A stretch of DNA of 41,937 nucleotides from Actinomycetes bacterium (GTDB taxonomy: Bacteria; Actinomycetota; Actinomycetes; Streptosporangiales; Streptosporangiaceae): positions 1-41,937 of the forward strand of contig JAJYUU010000020.1 in assembly GCA_021792405.1 (NCBI GenBank), given 5' to 3'. The translations under genes were made by a program, and so were the position numbers. Below are positions 33,937-41,937 of the stretch, piece by piece. Under the pieces are notes generated by a model. The model saw only the letters and a program-made list of their open reading frames with translations. It searched no databases and was not told the DNA's origin. How positions within the stretch are numbered: the first letter of the stretch is position 1; the number at the start of each line of letters is the position of its first letter.

Positions 33937-34146
33937 TTCGGCTGTCCGGACGGCTTTAACCGCGGCGGCAGTACGGGAGCCGCCGAAGAGGCGGCTCGTC
34001 TACCCGCCGATCCGGCGCAGACTGAATCTGTCGGGCGGCTGAATGCGCAAGGTCCGCGGCTGCCTCGGGGTAGTGTGCCAACGATGGTGGCCGCCCGGCG
34101 CATCGGTTCAGGTCGGGGCGGCTAGCGGCTGGGGAGGAGTCGGCAG

Positions 34147-37100
34147 GTGTACCTGAAGACCCTGACCCTGCGCGGATTCAAGTCGTTTGCGTCCGCTACC
34201 TCGATGCGGTTTGAGCCCGGCATTACCTGCATCGTCGGGCCGAACGGCTCGGGCAAGTCAAACGTGGTCGACGCGTTCTCCTGGGTCATGGGCGAGCAGG
34301 GCGTCAAGCCGTTGCGCGGCGGCAAGATGGAGGACGTTGTCTTCGCGGGCACCGCGGGCCGCCCGGCGCTCGGCCGTGCTGAGGTGGCGCTGACGATCGA
34401 CAACAGCGACGGCCTCCTGCCGATCGAGTACTCGGAAGTGACGATCAGCCGGCTGCTCTTCAGGTCGGGCCAGAGCGAGTATGCGATCAATGGTGATCAG
34501 TGCCGCCTGCTGGATATCGCCGAGTTGCTGTCTGATACCGGTCTCGGCCGCGAGATGCACGTCATCGTCGGCCAGGGGCAGCTCGACGAGGTGCTGAACG
34601 CTGGCGCCGACGCGCGCCGGGCGCTGATCGAGGAAGCGGCCGGTGTGCTGAAGCACCGGCGCCGCAAGGAGAAGGCGGTCCGCAAGCTCGACGCGATGCA
34701 GGCGAACCTGACCCGGCTCGTGGACCTGACCGGCGAGCTTGGCCGTCGGCTTAAGCCGCTTGGCCGGCAGGCCGAGATAGCTCGCAAGGCAGCCGTGATC
34801 CAGGCTGACCTGCGCGACGCAAGGCTCCGGTTGCTTGCCGATGACTACACCACGCTGGCCGCTGAGCTGGTGCAGGATCAGAACGACGAGGCGGCAGCCA
34901 GTCAGCTGCGGGTCACCCTGGAGACTGCACTCGCCGGCGCAAGGGAGGCCGAAGCCGCGCTGGAGTTGGCTGCGCAGCAGCACGCGCCACGGCTAGCCGC
35001 GGCGCAGGAGGCGTTCTTCGCGCTCTCCGGCCTTGCCGAGCGGATGCGCGGCGTAGTGAACCTTGCCTCGGAACGGCACCGGAATCTGTCCGCGCCCGAA
35101 CCGCAGCGAGCCGGGCGCGACCCGGATGAGCTCGAGTCTGAAGCCGCGGAGCTGCGCGCGCAGGAGCGGGAACTGGCAGCGCGATTGTCCGCTGCGCGTG
35201 AGCAGCTAGCCAGGACGGTAGCGGACCGGACGAAGGCCGAGAATGCGCTCGCTGAGAACGAGCGTCGGCTGGCGGCAGACGCCAAGGCCGCCGCTGTCAG
35301 GGCCGACCTGCTGGCCCGGCTGCGTAGCCAGGCTGAAGCCGCTGCTAGCCGGGCCGCAGCGGCACAGGACGAAGCCGGGCGGCTTGCCGAGGCCCTGGGC
35401 CAGGCGACAGCAAGGGCTGAGCAGGCGCAGGTCGAGTACGCCGCGCTGCAAGACCTGGTGGCTGGCCGGGAGGAGGGTCGCGCCGACCTGATGGCCGGGC
35501 ACGAGCGCGCAGCCGCGGCAGTGCAGGCCGCGGCCGCCACGGTGAGCCAGTTGCGCGCGGCCGAGCATGCCGCGAGCGACCAGCGTGCGGCGCTGCGTGC
35601 CAGGGCAGAGGCGCTGACCGAGGCGGTCATCACCGGTGCTGATGCGTCCAGCGTGCTGCTTGCCAAGCCGGGCGGGTTCAGCGGGGTGCTGGGGCCGCTT
35701 GCTCAGCTGCTGACTGTCGCTGACGGCGCACAGGAAGCCATTGCCGCCGCCCTCGGGGCCGCGGCGGGCTCGGTGGTCGTGGCTGGCCTGGACGCCGCGG
35801 TGGCCATCATGACCGCGTTGCGCAGCCAGGACGCCGGGCGTGCCGGGCTGGTGATCGCTTCCGGGGACGGGCAGGAACAGCATCGGCCGACGCAGCGGGC
35901 AGATGCCGGCACCGCGGCGTCGCAGAGCGGCGTCGGCAGCGTCTTTGCTGCCGTCGATCTAGTCAGCGCGCCGGCCGAGCTCTCCGCCGCGATCGCCGAG
36001 ATGCTCGGCGATGTGCTGGTCGTGTCCAGCCTGGCCGACGGTGTGCAGGTGCTGCGGGCCAACCCGCGCCTGCGGGTGGTCACCAGCGATGGCGATCTGC
36101 TGGGCGCGCACTGGGCGCGTGGCGGGTCCGCAGGCGAGCGGAGCCTGCTCAGCCTAAAAGTCGCCGCCGGAGAGGCTGGCTCGCTGCTGCGCGAGGCCGA
36201 GGCCAGTTGCCAGCGGGCCGAGCGGCAGCTCGAGGCCGGGCTAGAGGAGGAGGAGCAGGCCCGGCAGGCGCTAGCCGAGGCAAGCGCGAGGCTGCAGCAG
36301 GCAGATGCCGCCGCAGCAGAGACCTCAGGCAAGCTGGGTTCGCTGGCAGGACGGGCCAGAGCGGCCCGAGACGAGGTAGGCCGCCTGACCGCGGCCATCG
36401 CGCAGGCGGAGAAGTCACGCCAGCAGAGCCTTGCGCAGGAAGCCGAGGCGCAGGCCCGGCTGGCCGAGCAGGAAGAGCGGCAGCCCGAGAATCGCCGGGA
36501 CAAGGCTGGCGAGGCGCACGGGGCTGGCGAGGCGGACAGGGCCGGTGCGGCCGGGGCCGCATCGGGTGACGCGGGCGCCCGGCCCGCCAGCCGCCAGGAG
36601 CTCGCTGATGCCGCGGTCGCCGCGCGTGCCGCGGAGATGGAAGCCAGGCTCGAGGTCCGTACTGTCGAGGAACGGCAGCGAGCGATCTCTGGCCGCGCTG
36701 AGTCGCTCGCGGCGGCCGCGGTGGCCGAGCGTCAGGCTGTCGCCCGTGCGCTGGCCCGGGCAGAGCGGCGGGCGGCGGGGGCGCTGGTTGCCAGCGCCGT
36801 GGCCGATGGTGCCAGGATCACCCTGGCCGGCATCCAGCAGTCAAGCGCGGCGGCCGACGCCGACCGCCAGCAGGCCGAGGAGGCGCACAAGGGCCGGGAC
36901 GTCGAGCTCAAGGCCGTCCGGGCGCGGATCAGGAACGCATCCGAGGAGCTAGAGAAGGTCGTTAACAGCGCGCACGGCACGCAGATCGCCCGCACTACCA
37001 AGCAGCTGCAGCTTGACCAGATCGCGGCGCGGGCTCTCGAGGAGTTCGCCATCGACGCTGAGGTGCTGGTTGCCGAGTATGGACCGCAGGTCATGGTGCC

Positions 37101-37797
37101 TGGCGCGGAGGAGGGGAAGCTTGCCACGGCCTACGACCGCGAGGCTCAGGAGCGGCGGGCTCAGCAGGCGCAGCGCCAGCTCGATCAGCTCGGCAAGGTG
37201 AACCCGCTGGCACTGGAGGAATTCGCGGCGCTGGAAGAACGCCATGCATTCCTGGTGGCGCAGCTGGAGGACCTGAAGAAGACCCGCCGGGATCTGCTGA
37301 CGGTGATCAGGGAGGTCGACGAGCGGGTGCAGCAAGTGTTCAGTTCCGCCTACGCCGACGTCGCGCAAGAGTTCGAGTCGATCATCGCGCGATTGTTCCC
37401 CGGTGGTGACGGCAGGCTGCTGCTGACCGACCCCGACGACATGCTGGCGACCGGGATCGACGTTGAAGTGCGGCCGCCTGGCAAGAAGGTGAAGCGGCTC
37501 TCGCTCCTGTCCGGTGGCGAGCGGGCGCTCACGGCGATCGCGTTCCTGGTGGCGATCTTCAAGGCCAGGCCGTCGCCGTTCTACGTACTTGACGAGGTCG
37601 AGGCGGCGCTCGATGACACCAACCTGCAGCGGCTATTGGAGATCCTGGCAGAGCTTCGGGACGTGTCCCAGCTGATCATCGTGACTCATCAGAAGCGGAC
37701 CATGGAGGTCGCCGACACCCTTTACGGGATCTCCATGCGCGGCGACGGCGTGTCCACGGTCATCAGCCAGCGGCTACGCGAGCGGGAATCCGCCTAG
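34147..37797 (+). CDS. smc: Chromosome partition protein SMC
   Basis: 1216 residues. Walker A IVGPNGSGKSNVVDAFSWVMGE is at the N-terminus, with LRGGKMEDVVFAGT following. Two coiled-coil arms flank a hinge (about 495-660; GFSGVLGPLAQLLTV..., GVQVLRANPRLRVVTSDGDLLG). The C-terminal head has the signature LSGGERALTAIAFLVAIFKA and Walker B FYVLDEVEAALDDTN. It is the ATPase of condensin, loading at ParB sites to fold and segregate chromosomes. GTG 34147 follows GGGGAGGAGTCGGCAG. About residues 785-815 hold a low-complexity, repeat-derived insert (AGEAHGAGEADRAGAAGAA) in the second arm. Confidence 0.97.
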   Translation: MYLKTLTLRGFKSFASATSMRFEPGITCIVGPNGSGKSNVVDAFSWVMGEQGVKPLRGGKMEDVVFAGTAGRPALGRAEVALTIDNSDGLLPIEYSEVTISRLLFRSGQSEYAINGDQCRLLDIAELLSDTGLGREMHVIVGQGQLDEVLNAGADARRALIEEAAGVLKHRRRKEKAVRKLDAMQANLTRLVDLTGELGRRLKPLGRQAEIARKAAVIQADLRDARLRLLADDYTTLAAELVQDQNDEAAASQLRVTLETALAGAREAEAALELAAQQHAPRLAAAQEAFFALSGLAERMRGVVNLASERHRNLSAPEPQRAGRDPDELESEAAELRAQERELAARLSAAREQLARTVADRTKAENALAENERRLAADAKAAAVRADLLARLRSQAEAAASRAAAAQDEAGRLAEALGQATARAEQAQVEYAALQDLVAGREEGRADLMAGHERAAAAVQAAAATVSQLRAAEHAASDQRAALRARAEALTEAVITGADASSVLLAKPGGFSGVLGPLAQLLTVADGAQEAIAAALGAAAGSVVVAGLDAAVAIMTALRSQDAGRAGLVIASGDGQEQHRPTQRADAGTAASQSGVGSVFAAVDLVSAPAELSAAIAEMLGDVLVVSSLADGVQVLRANPRLRVVTSDGDLLGAHWARGGSAGERSLLSLKVAAGEAGSLLREAEASCQRAERQLEAGLEEEEQARQALAEASARLQQADAAAAETSGKLGSLAGRARAARDEVGRLTAAIAQAEKSRQQSLAQEAEAQARLAEQEERQPENRRDKAGEAHGAGEADRAGAAGAASGDAGARPASRQELADAAVAARAAEMEARLEVRTVEERQRAISGRAESLAAAAVAERQAVARALARAERRAAGALVASAVADGARITLAGIQQSSAAADADRQQAEEAHKGRDVELKAVRARIRNASEELEKVVNSAHGTQIARTTKQLQLDQIAARALEEFAIDAEVLVAEYGPQVMVPGAEEGKLATAYDREAQERRAQQAQRQLDQLGKVNPLALEEFAALEERHAFLVAQLEDLKKTRRDLLTVIREVDERVQQVFSSAYADVAQEFESIIARLFPGGDGRLLLTDPDDMLATGIDVEVRPPGKKVKRLSLLSGGERALTAIAFLVAIFKARPSPFYVLDEVEAALDDTNLQRLLEILAELRDVSQLIIVTHQKRTMEVADTLYGISMRGDGVSTVISQRLRERESA
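36505..36540 (+). repeat. Two 18-bp tandem units inside smc
   Basis: GCTGGCGAGGCGCACGGG and GCTGGCGAGGCGGACAGG, in frame as AGEAHG/AGEADR, in the coiled-coil after the hinge. Confidence 0.75.
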
Positions 37798-37832
37798 CGG
37801 CTGCCTAGCGGAGGTTCCAGGCGACCGGACGC

Positions 37833-37868
37833 CGGCTGGCCCTCGGACAGCGCGCCGAGGGTCAGCCG
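37833..37868 (+). terminator. Terminator after smc
   Basis: CGGCTGGCCCTCGG-N8-CCGAGGGTCAGCCG forms a 14-bp stem with one G-U pair. It lies 36 bases after the smc stop and separates smc from ftsY. Confidence 0.75.
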
Positions 37869-37937
37869 CCGCTGGCTCTCCGGGTGGCCGGCCAGCGTGC
37901 CTGGTTACCGGCCGTGGTCTGTCAGACTGGTTGCGCC

Positions 37938-39149
37938 ATGGTTCACGACATCATCATTGCTGCCATCGTGGTCGTCGTCGCGGGCGGCGGCGCCGCAGGA
38001 CTCGTTCCGTACATCCGGTCCCGGCGGCGGTCGCTGCCGCCCGGCGGTCAGGCCCCGGCCGACGGCGACGGCCAGCCCGGTCGTGGCGGGACGCTGCCCG
38101 GCGCGACCGCGACCGCGACACTGGCGCCGCCCGAGCCAGGCGCCGCCGTGCCGCCCGATCTGACCGTGCCGCCCGATCTCACCGCACCGCCTGAGGTTCC
38201 GGCCCGCGTCGTCGAGAAACCGCCGCCCTCGGCCGGCCGGCTCACCCGGCTACGCGGCAGGCTCGCTCGGTCGCATTCGGCAATCGGCTCAGTACTGCTC
38301 AACCTGATCTCCTCCGGCAAGCTCGATGAGCAGGCCTGGGAGGAGATCGAGGACACTCTGATCACGGCGGACATGGGCGTCGGACCGGCCAGGGAACTGG
38401 TCGAGGAGCTCAAGACCGAGGTCAAGGTCGCAGGCACTGCTGACCCCGCTGCCGTACGGCAGATGCTGCGGACTGACCTGATTGCCATGATCAACCCCGC
38501 CCTCGACCGGACGCTGCACCTGGCCAGGCACGGCGACCGCCCGTCGGTGGTGCTCATGGTCGGAGTGAACGGTACTGGCAAGACCACGACCTGCGGCAAG
38601 CTCGGCAGGCTGCTGGTCGGCGACGGCAAGACGGTGGTGTTCGGCGCGGCGGATACCTTCCGCGCCGCAGCAGCCGACCAGTTGCAGACCTGGGGCGACC
38701 GGGTGGGCGCCAAGGTTGTGCGGTCGGACCGGGAGGGTGCTGACCCGGCTAGCGTCGCGTTCGAGGCCGTGAACGTCGGCATTCAGCAAGGCGTGGATAG
38801 CGTCATCGTGGACACGGCCGGCCGCCTGCACACGAAGACCGGGCTCATGGACGAGCTGGGCAAGATCAAGCGGGTGATCGAGAAGCACGGCTCGGTGGAC
38901 GAGGTGCTGCTGGTCCTGGATGCGACCACGGGCCAGAACGGCCTGCGCCAGGCCCGGGTCTTCGCCGAGGTCGTCGATGTCACCGGGATCATTCTCACCA
39001 AGCTCGACGGGACAGCTCGCGGCGGGATCATCATCCAGGTACAGCGCGAGCTCGGCGTTCCGGTCAAGCTGGTCGGTCTCGGCGAAGGTTCCGATGACCT
39101 GGCATTCTTCGATCCCGAGGTGTTCGTTGACGCGATCTTGGGCGAATAG
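37938..39149 (+). CDS. ftsY: Signal recognition particle receptor FtsY
   Basis: 403 residues from ATG 37938 (MVHDIIIAAIVVVVAGGGAA); the track GTG 37884 adds 18 residues. The N-terminal membrane helix (about 4-27), usual in actinobacteria, is followed by an acidic/Pro-rich A-like linker (about 28-105) with PPDLTV/PPDLTA repeats. The NG domain has G1 GVNGTGKTTT, AADTFRAAA, DTAGR, and TKLDGTARGG. It receives SRP-bound ribosomes at the membrane. No strong ribosome binding site is visible before the ATG. Confidence 0.96.
   Translation: MVHDIIIAAIVVVVAGGGAAGLVPYIRSRRRSLPPGGQAPADGDGQPGRGGTLPGATATATLAPPEPGAAVPPDLTVPPDLTAPPEVPARVVEKPPPSAGRLTRLRGRLARSHSAIGSVLLNLISSGKLDEQAWEEIEDTLITADMGVGPARELVEELKTEVKVAGTADPAAVRQMLRTDLIAMINPALDRTLHLARHGDRPSVVLMVGVNGTGKTTTCGKLGRLLVGDGKTVVFGAADTFRAAAADQLQTWGDRVGAKVVRSDREGADPASVAFEAVNVGIQQGVDSVIVDTAGRLHTKTGLMDELGKIKRVIEKHGSVDEVLLVLDATTGQNGLRQARVFAEVVDVTGIILTKLDGTARGGIIIQVQRELGVPVKLVGLGEGSDDLAFFDPEVFVDAILGE
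38151..38186 (+). repeat. Two 18-bp tandem units inside ftsY
   Basis: CCGCCCGATCTGACCGTG and CCGCCCGATCTCACCGCA, in frame as PPDLTV/PPDLTA in the linker, followed by a diverged PPEVPA. Confidence 0.75.
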
Positions 39150-39430
39150 CCGCCGAAGCGGTGTGCCCTGGTCTGCAGGCGCGGGCCCGTCCCGGTTCTG
39201 GCGTTAATAACGGCCGAGTCTTAGACGCGGCGGGACAAGGTACACACGGAACCATTAGGTTTGATAGTTACTGTGGCGTTACCGGCGCAGAGTCCGGTTC
39301 CGTGCAATTGCACGGGCGAGGCGGGACGACTGCTGCGGATGTGATTGACCGGGTTGATCCGGGTGACCTAGGCCCGGCCAGCGAAATCGGAGTTCTGCAT
39401 GGTGCGAGTGCCTGGCGGTGTGGTTAGCCG
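39150..39430. other. Non-coding region before the flavohemoglobin gene
   Basis: About 280 bp without a supported gene. It has AT-richer, promoter-like DNA at 39240-39280 (ATTAGGTTTGATAGTTACTG, with GATAGT as a possible -10) and the 16-bp palindrome at 39300-39315. No terminator was found for ftsY. Confidence 0.5.
39300..39315. promoter_or_regulatory. 16-bp perfect palindrome, candidate operator
   Basis: CCGTGCAATTGCACGG, with no spacer, about 116 bp before the flavohemoglobin start and about 30 bp after the possible -10 GATAGT. Placement downstream of a promoter suits repression. It does not look like known NsrR sites; the regulator is unknown. Confidence 0.45.
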
Positions 39431-41008
39431 ATGACTCCAGTGACGCGCCGCCCGGAGATCCCGTCCGCAGGAACATCAGACGTTCCTCCTAGCGGCACCG
39501 TAGCCGCTAGCGCGCTAGAGCAGGCTGGCGAGCGACGCGCATTACCATGGTGGCGGCTGCGGACCTGGCGGAAAGACCTGGACGCGCTCACCCGGCTCCG
39601 CGACGGCCTGCGGGACTTGGACCTGGAGTCGCCGACGGCCACCGGGTCCGCGGTGACCACCGGGTCCGCGGTGACCACCGCGCCTGATGCCTCGGCGTCA
39701 CCGGGCTCAGTCCCGATGTCTCCGGCCCTGGCATCTGCTGTGCCATCCGGCGGGCTGTCGCACTTGCCCGGGCCGCCGGAACCGGCCGAGCACGGCCAGG
39801 CACCCGAGCCGGGCGAAGCGGCCGCCGCGCGCCGCGCGGTGGCCGCGGCCGGGCTGCATCCCGATCCGGCGATCGCGGCCGTCCGCGACACCTTCGCCCA
39901 CGTCGCGAACGCTGGTGACGAGGCAGTCGGTTATTTCTACGCCTGGCTCTTCCTGCGCCGGCCCGAATTGCGCGAGCTGTTCCCGCCGGCCATGAACGAG
40001 CAGCGCGACCGCCTGTTCGCCGCGCTCAGCCGCATCGTGGAGAGCCTCAGTACGCCGGACGAGATGGCCAGCTACCTGTCCCAGCTAGGCCGTGATCACC
40101 GTAAGTACGGGGTGGACCCGGGCATGTACGAAGCGGTCGGGGAGGCGCTCATCGCAACGCTCCGTGCATTCGCTGAGTCAGCCTTCACGCCCGCAGCGGA
40201 GGAAGCCTGGACGCAGACCTACGCCGCGGCGGCTGCCCTGATGATCCGCGCCGCCGAGGATGACGCAGCCATCGCCCCGCCGTCCTGGACCGCTGAGGTC
40301 GTGCAGGTGGACAACCGCGGGCGGGACATCGCGATGGTGACGCTGGCGCCCGACCGGGTGCTGCCTTACCAGCCAGGGCAGCACCTGACCCTGCAGACTC
40401 CGAGGTGGCCGCACGTGTGGCGGCCGTATTCCATCGCCTGCCATCCACGCGACGACGGGCTGATCACCCTGCACGTGAAGGCGGTGCCGGGCGGCTGGGT
40501 CAGCAACGCGCTGGTGCACTACACCGAGCCCGGCGACGAGGTGATTCTGGGGCCGGCCCTCGGCACCATGACGCTGGCGCACGCGCAGGGCAGGGACTTG
40601 CTGTGCATCGCCGGGGGAACCGGCCTCGCCCCCATCAAGGCCATCGTCGAGCAAGTCGTCCGGGACTCGTCCGCGCGGCCGCGGCAGACCTTCTTGTTTT
40701 ACGGCGCCCGGAAGCGGGACGAACTGTACGACATCAGGGATCTGTGGCGGCTGTCCGATGCCTACCACGGGCTCCAGCTCACCCCGGTCACCTCCGAAGA
40801 CCCGGCCTTCAGCGGCATGCAGGGAAACGTCAGCCGGGTTGCGGCCCGTTACCTGCCGCATCCGGACTGCGAAGCTTACGTGGCCGGGCCCGCGGCCATG
40901 GTCCGGGAGGCGATCCGGGTGCTGACCAAGGCAGGGATGCCGCGCGAGCGCATCCACTACGACGACGCGTTGCTCGCATCCCGGTCCCGGCGCGGCAGCG
41001 GCACCTGA
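39431..41008 (+). CDS. hmp: Flavohemoglobin (NO dioxygenase type) with long N-terminal extension
   Basis: 525 residues. Residues about 1-140 are an unusual Pro/Ala/Ser-rich extension with a basic helix (LPWWRLRTWRKDLDALTRLRDGL). The globin domain (about 142-280) has LFPPAMNEQRDRLFAALSRI and the proximal His in LGRDHRKYGVDP. The reductase half has the FAD site WRPYSIACHP, GGWVSNAL, NAD(P) site LLCIAGGTGLAPIKAI, FLFYGARKRDELYD and AYVAGPAAMVREA. With O2 and NAD(P)H such proteins turn NO to nitrate. It converges on and overlaps the nitric oxide synthase gene by 52 bp. The ATG at 39431 lacks a ribosome binding site, so a later start is possible. Confidence 0.88.
   Translation: MTPVTRRPEIPSAGTSDVPPSGTVAASALEQAGERRALPWWRLRTWRKDLDALTRLRDGLRDLDLESPTATGSAVTTGSAVTTAPDASASPGSVPMSPALASAVPSGGLSHLPGPPEPAEHGQAPEPGEAAAARRAVAAAGLHPDPAIAAVRDTFAHVANAGDEAVGYFYAWLFLRRPELRELFPPAMNEQRDRLFAALSRIVESLSTPDEMASYLSQLGRDHRKYGVDPGMYEAVGEALIATLRAFAESAFTPAAEEAWTQTYAAAAALMIRAAEDDAAIAPPSWTAEVVQVDNRGRDIAMVTLAPDRVLPYQPGQHLTLQTPRWPHVWRPYSIACHPRDDGLITLHVKAVPGGWVSNALVHYTEPGDEVILGPALGTMTLAHAQGRDLLCIAGGTGLAPIKAIVEQVVRDSSARPRQTFLFYGARKRDELYDIRDLWRLSDAYHGLQLTPVTSEDPAFSGMQGNVSRVAARYLPHPDCEAYVAGPAAMVREAIRVLTKAGMPRERIHYDDALLASRSRRGSGT
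39641..39676 (+). repeat. Two 18-bp tandem units inside the flavohemoglobin gene
   Basis: ACCGGGTCCGCGGTGACC twice, in frame as TGSAVT/TGSAVT within the N-terminal extension; identical copies, so recent. Confidence 0.85.
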
Positions 41009-41937
41009 TCGGATAGTCCGGCGTGTGCGTCCGCCGCGACCGGGCAGCCGGTATCGTCCGCATGCCGGTAGAAGTTCGGCGAGGTATCGAAGTTCGCGTA
41101 ATAACGGTGGAATACCGGCGTGGTGGACCCGGCAGCCGGCGGCACGATCCAGGTCCAGTCCGCTGGGCACTCCCGGCCGCTGCGCTCCTCCATTTCAAGG
41201 TGCTTCAGGAACCGGACCGACTCGGTGTGATGGTCGGTGATCGTCACTCCAGCGGTGCTGAAGGAGTGCAAGACGGCGAGGTTCAGTTCGGTGACCGCGC
41301 GGTCCTTCCACAGTGTGCGATCGTCGCCGATATTCAGGCCCATCCGTTGCGCGACCGCCCGCAGCTGGTCATAGCGCCCCGCATCGCCCAGGTCGCGGGA
41401 TCCGATCTCGGTGCACATGTACCAGCCGTTGAAGGGCGCGGCCGGATAGCAAATGCCGCCTGCCTCGAGCTGCATGTCGCTGATCACCGGGACCGCGTAC
41501 CAGCGCAGCCCGAGTTCGCTGAACCAGGCGTAGTCCGGATGGCGTAGCGGCACCTCGAGCACCGCGTCGGCCGGCACCTCATACCAGCTCGGCTCGGCAT
41601 CGGATGTCTTGACGATCAGGGGCAGCACATCGAATCGCCCCCGCGGTCCTGCCGTCCGCCAGCCAAGGTCGGCTGCCAGCCGGGTGATCTTGAGGCTGGC
41701 CGGGTCACCGACGATCTTCGATCCGTCATCGCAGTAGCCGGCGTACCGGACGAGCTGAGAGTTGAGAATCCGCGGGCCGGGCCTGCCAGGCGAGTCGGGA
41801 GCGAAGACGGTGATCAGCGGCCGGACCCGCCCGCCGTTGGTTGCCGCGCGCAGATGCGCGAATGACTCGGCCGCGACCTCGTCAGCCGAGAAGATGTCAC
41901 GGCGGTCCCTGACCCGCAGGCTGCGCCAGTACAGCCG
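40957..41937 (-). CDS. nos: Bacterial nitric oxide synthase, oxygenase domain (N-terminus cut off)
   Basis: The frame is open from the right edge to the stop at 40957, 326 residues; the track's 41628 start is internal. From the edge it reads RLYWRSLRVRDRRDIFSADE, then NSQLVRYAGY, RWYAVPVISDMQLEAGGICY, PFNGWYMCTEIGSRDLGD, TLWKDRAVTELNLAVLHSFS with the substrate-binding Glu (TELN), TDHHTESVRFLKHLEMEE, PADWTWIVPPAAGS with the pterin-stacking Trp, and TPVFHRYY. The heme-ligating Cys lies beyond the edge. It oxidises L-arginine to citrulline and NO with electrons from a separate reductase. It ends antisense to the flavohemoglobin gene. Confidence 0.95.
   Translation of the reverse strand, partial: RLYWRSLRVRDRRDIFSADEVAAESFAHLRAATNGGRVRPLITVFAPDSPGRPGPRILNSQLVRYAGYCDDGSKIVGDPASLKITRLAADLGWRTAGPRGRFDVLPLIVKTSDAEPSWYEVPADAVLEVPLRHPDYAWFSELGLRWYAVPVISDMQLEAGGICYPAAPFNGWYMCTEIGSRDLGDAGRYDQLRAVAQRMGLNIGDDRTLWKDRAVTELNLAVLHSFSTAGVTITDHHTESVRFLKHLEMEERSGRECPADWTWIVPPAAGSTTPVFHRYYANFDTSPNFYRHADDTGCPVAADAHAGLSDQVPLPRRDRDASNASS

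Overview
The window is GC-rich DNA from a mycelial-type actinobacterium. Lineage is inferred from gene content and order, not from a marker-gene tree. The order HU, ddl, gpsA, plsC, cofC, Lrp-type RAM protein, thiL, (thiD), rpmB, recG, rsmD, coaD, DUF177, rpmF, rnc, mutM, acyP, smc, ftsY is the classical actinobacterial backbone. CofC (coenzyme F420) and a mycothiol-enzyme-type maleylpyruvate isomerase fold protein fit the same group. A Streptosporangiales-like host is my best guess, held weakly.

Layout. 1-2900 is the right end of an integrative element of the actinomycete AICE type: an unknown ORF running off the left edge, a DUF2637 membrane protein, a tyrosine integrase, and an attachment site that is the 3' part of tRNA-Glu(CTC). 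2900-5520 is a decayed accessory strip: a broken vapC, an intact vapBC pair, a second PIN-domain remnant, and a broken gene in which a MerR regulator reads in frame into a SAICAR synthetase (PurC-like) domain. 5939-10057 is a cell-envelope polysaccharide module: family 2 glycosyltransferase, overlapping polysaccharide deacetylase, and a secreted GH25 lysozyme with a ricin-type lectin tail. 10064-13060 (minus) encodes the three-subunit proton-translocating transhydrogenase PntAA/PntAB/PntB behind a promoter with a DosR/DevR-like box. 13316-16036 (minus) is a flavinylation electron-transfer operon: ferric-reductase-like membrane flavocytochrome, an FMN-binding protein with an ApbE target motif, and ApbE.

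16387-39149 is mostly housekeeping. It has two insertions of less ordinary content: a membrane-anchored CBM2-like protein, and a TetR / maleylpyruvate-isomerase-fold divergent pair. 39431-41937 holds a flavohemoglobin gene that converges on, and overlaps by 52 bp, a bacterial nitric oxide synthase gene that runs off the right edge. This places an NO producer opposite an NO-consuming (or electron-supplying) enzyme.

Most noteworthy: the NOS/flavohemoglobin antisense-overlapping pair; the MerR-PurC composite; the DosR-like box on pnt; AT-rich palindromes at several promoters; and recurrent in-frame 12- or 18-bp tandem duplications in recG, acyP, smc, ftsY and the flavohemoglobin gene. I saw no CRISPR array, rRNA, intact tRNA or insertion sequence.
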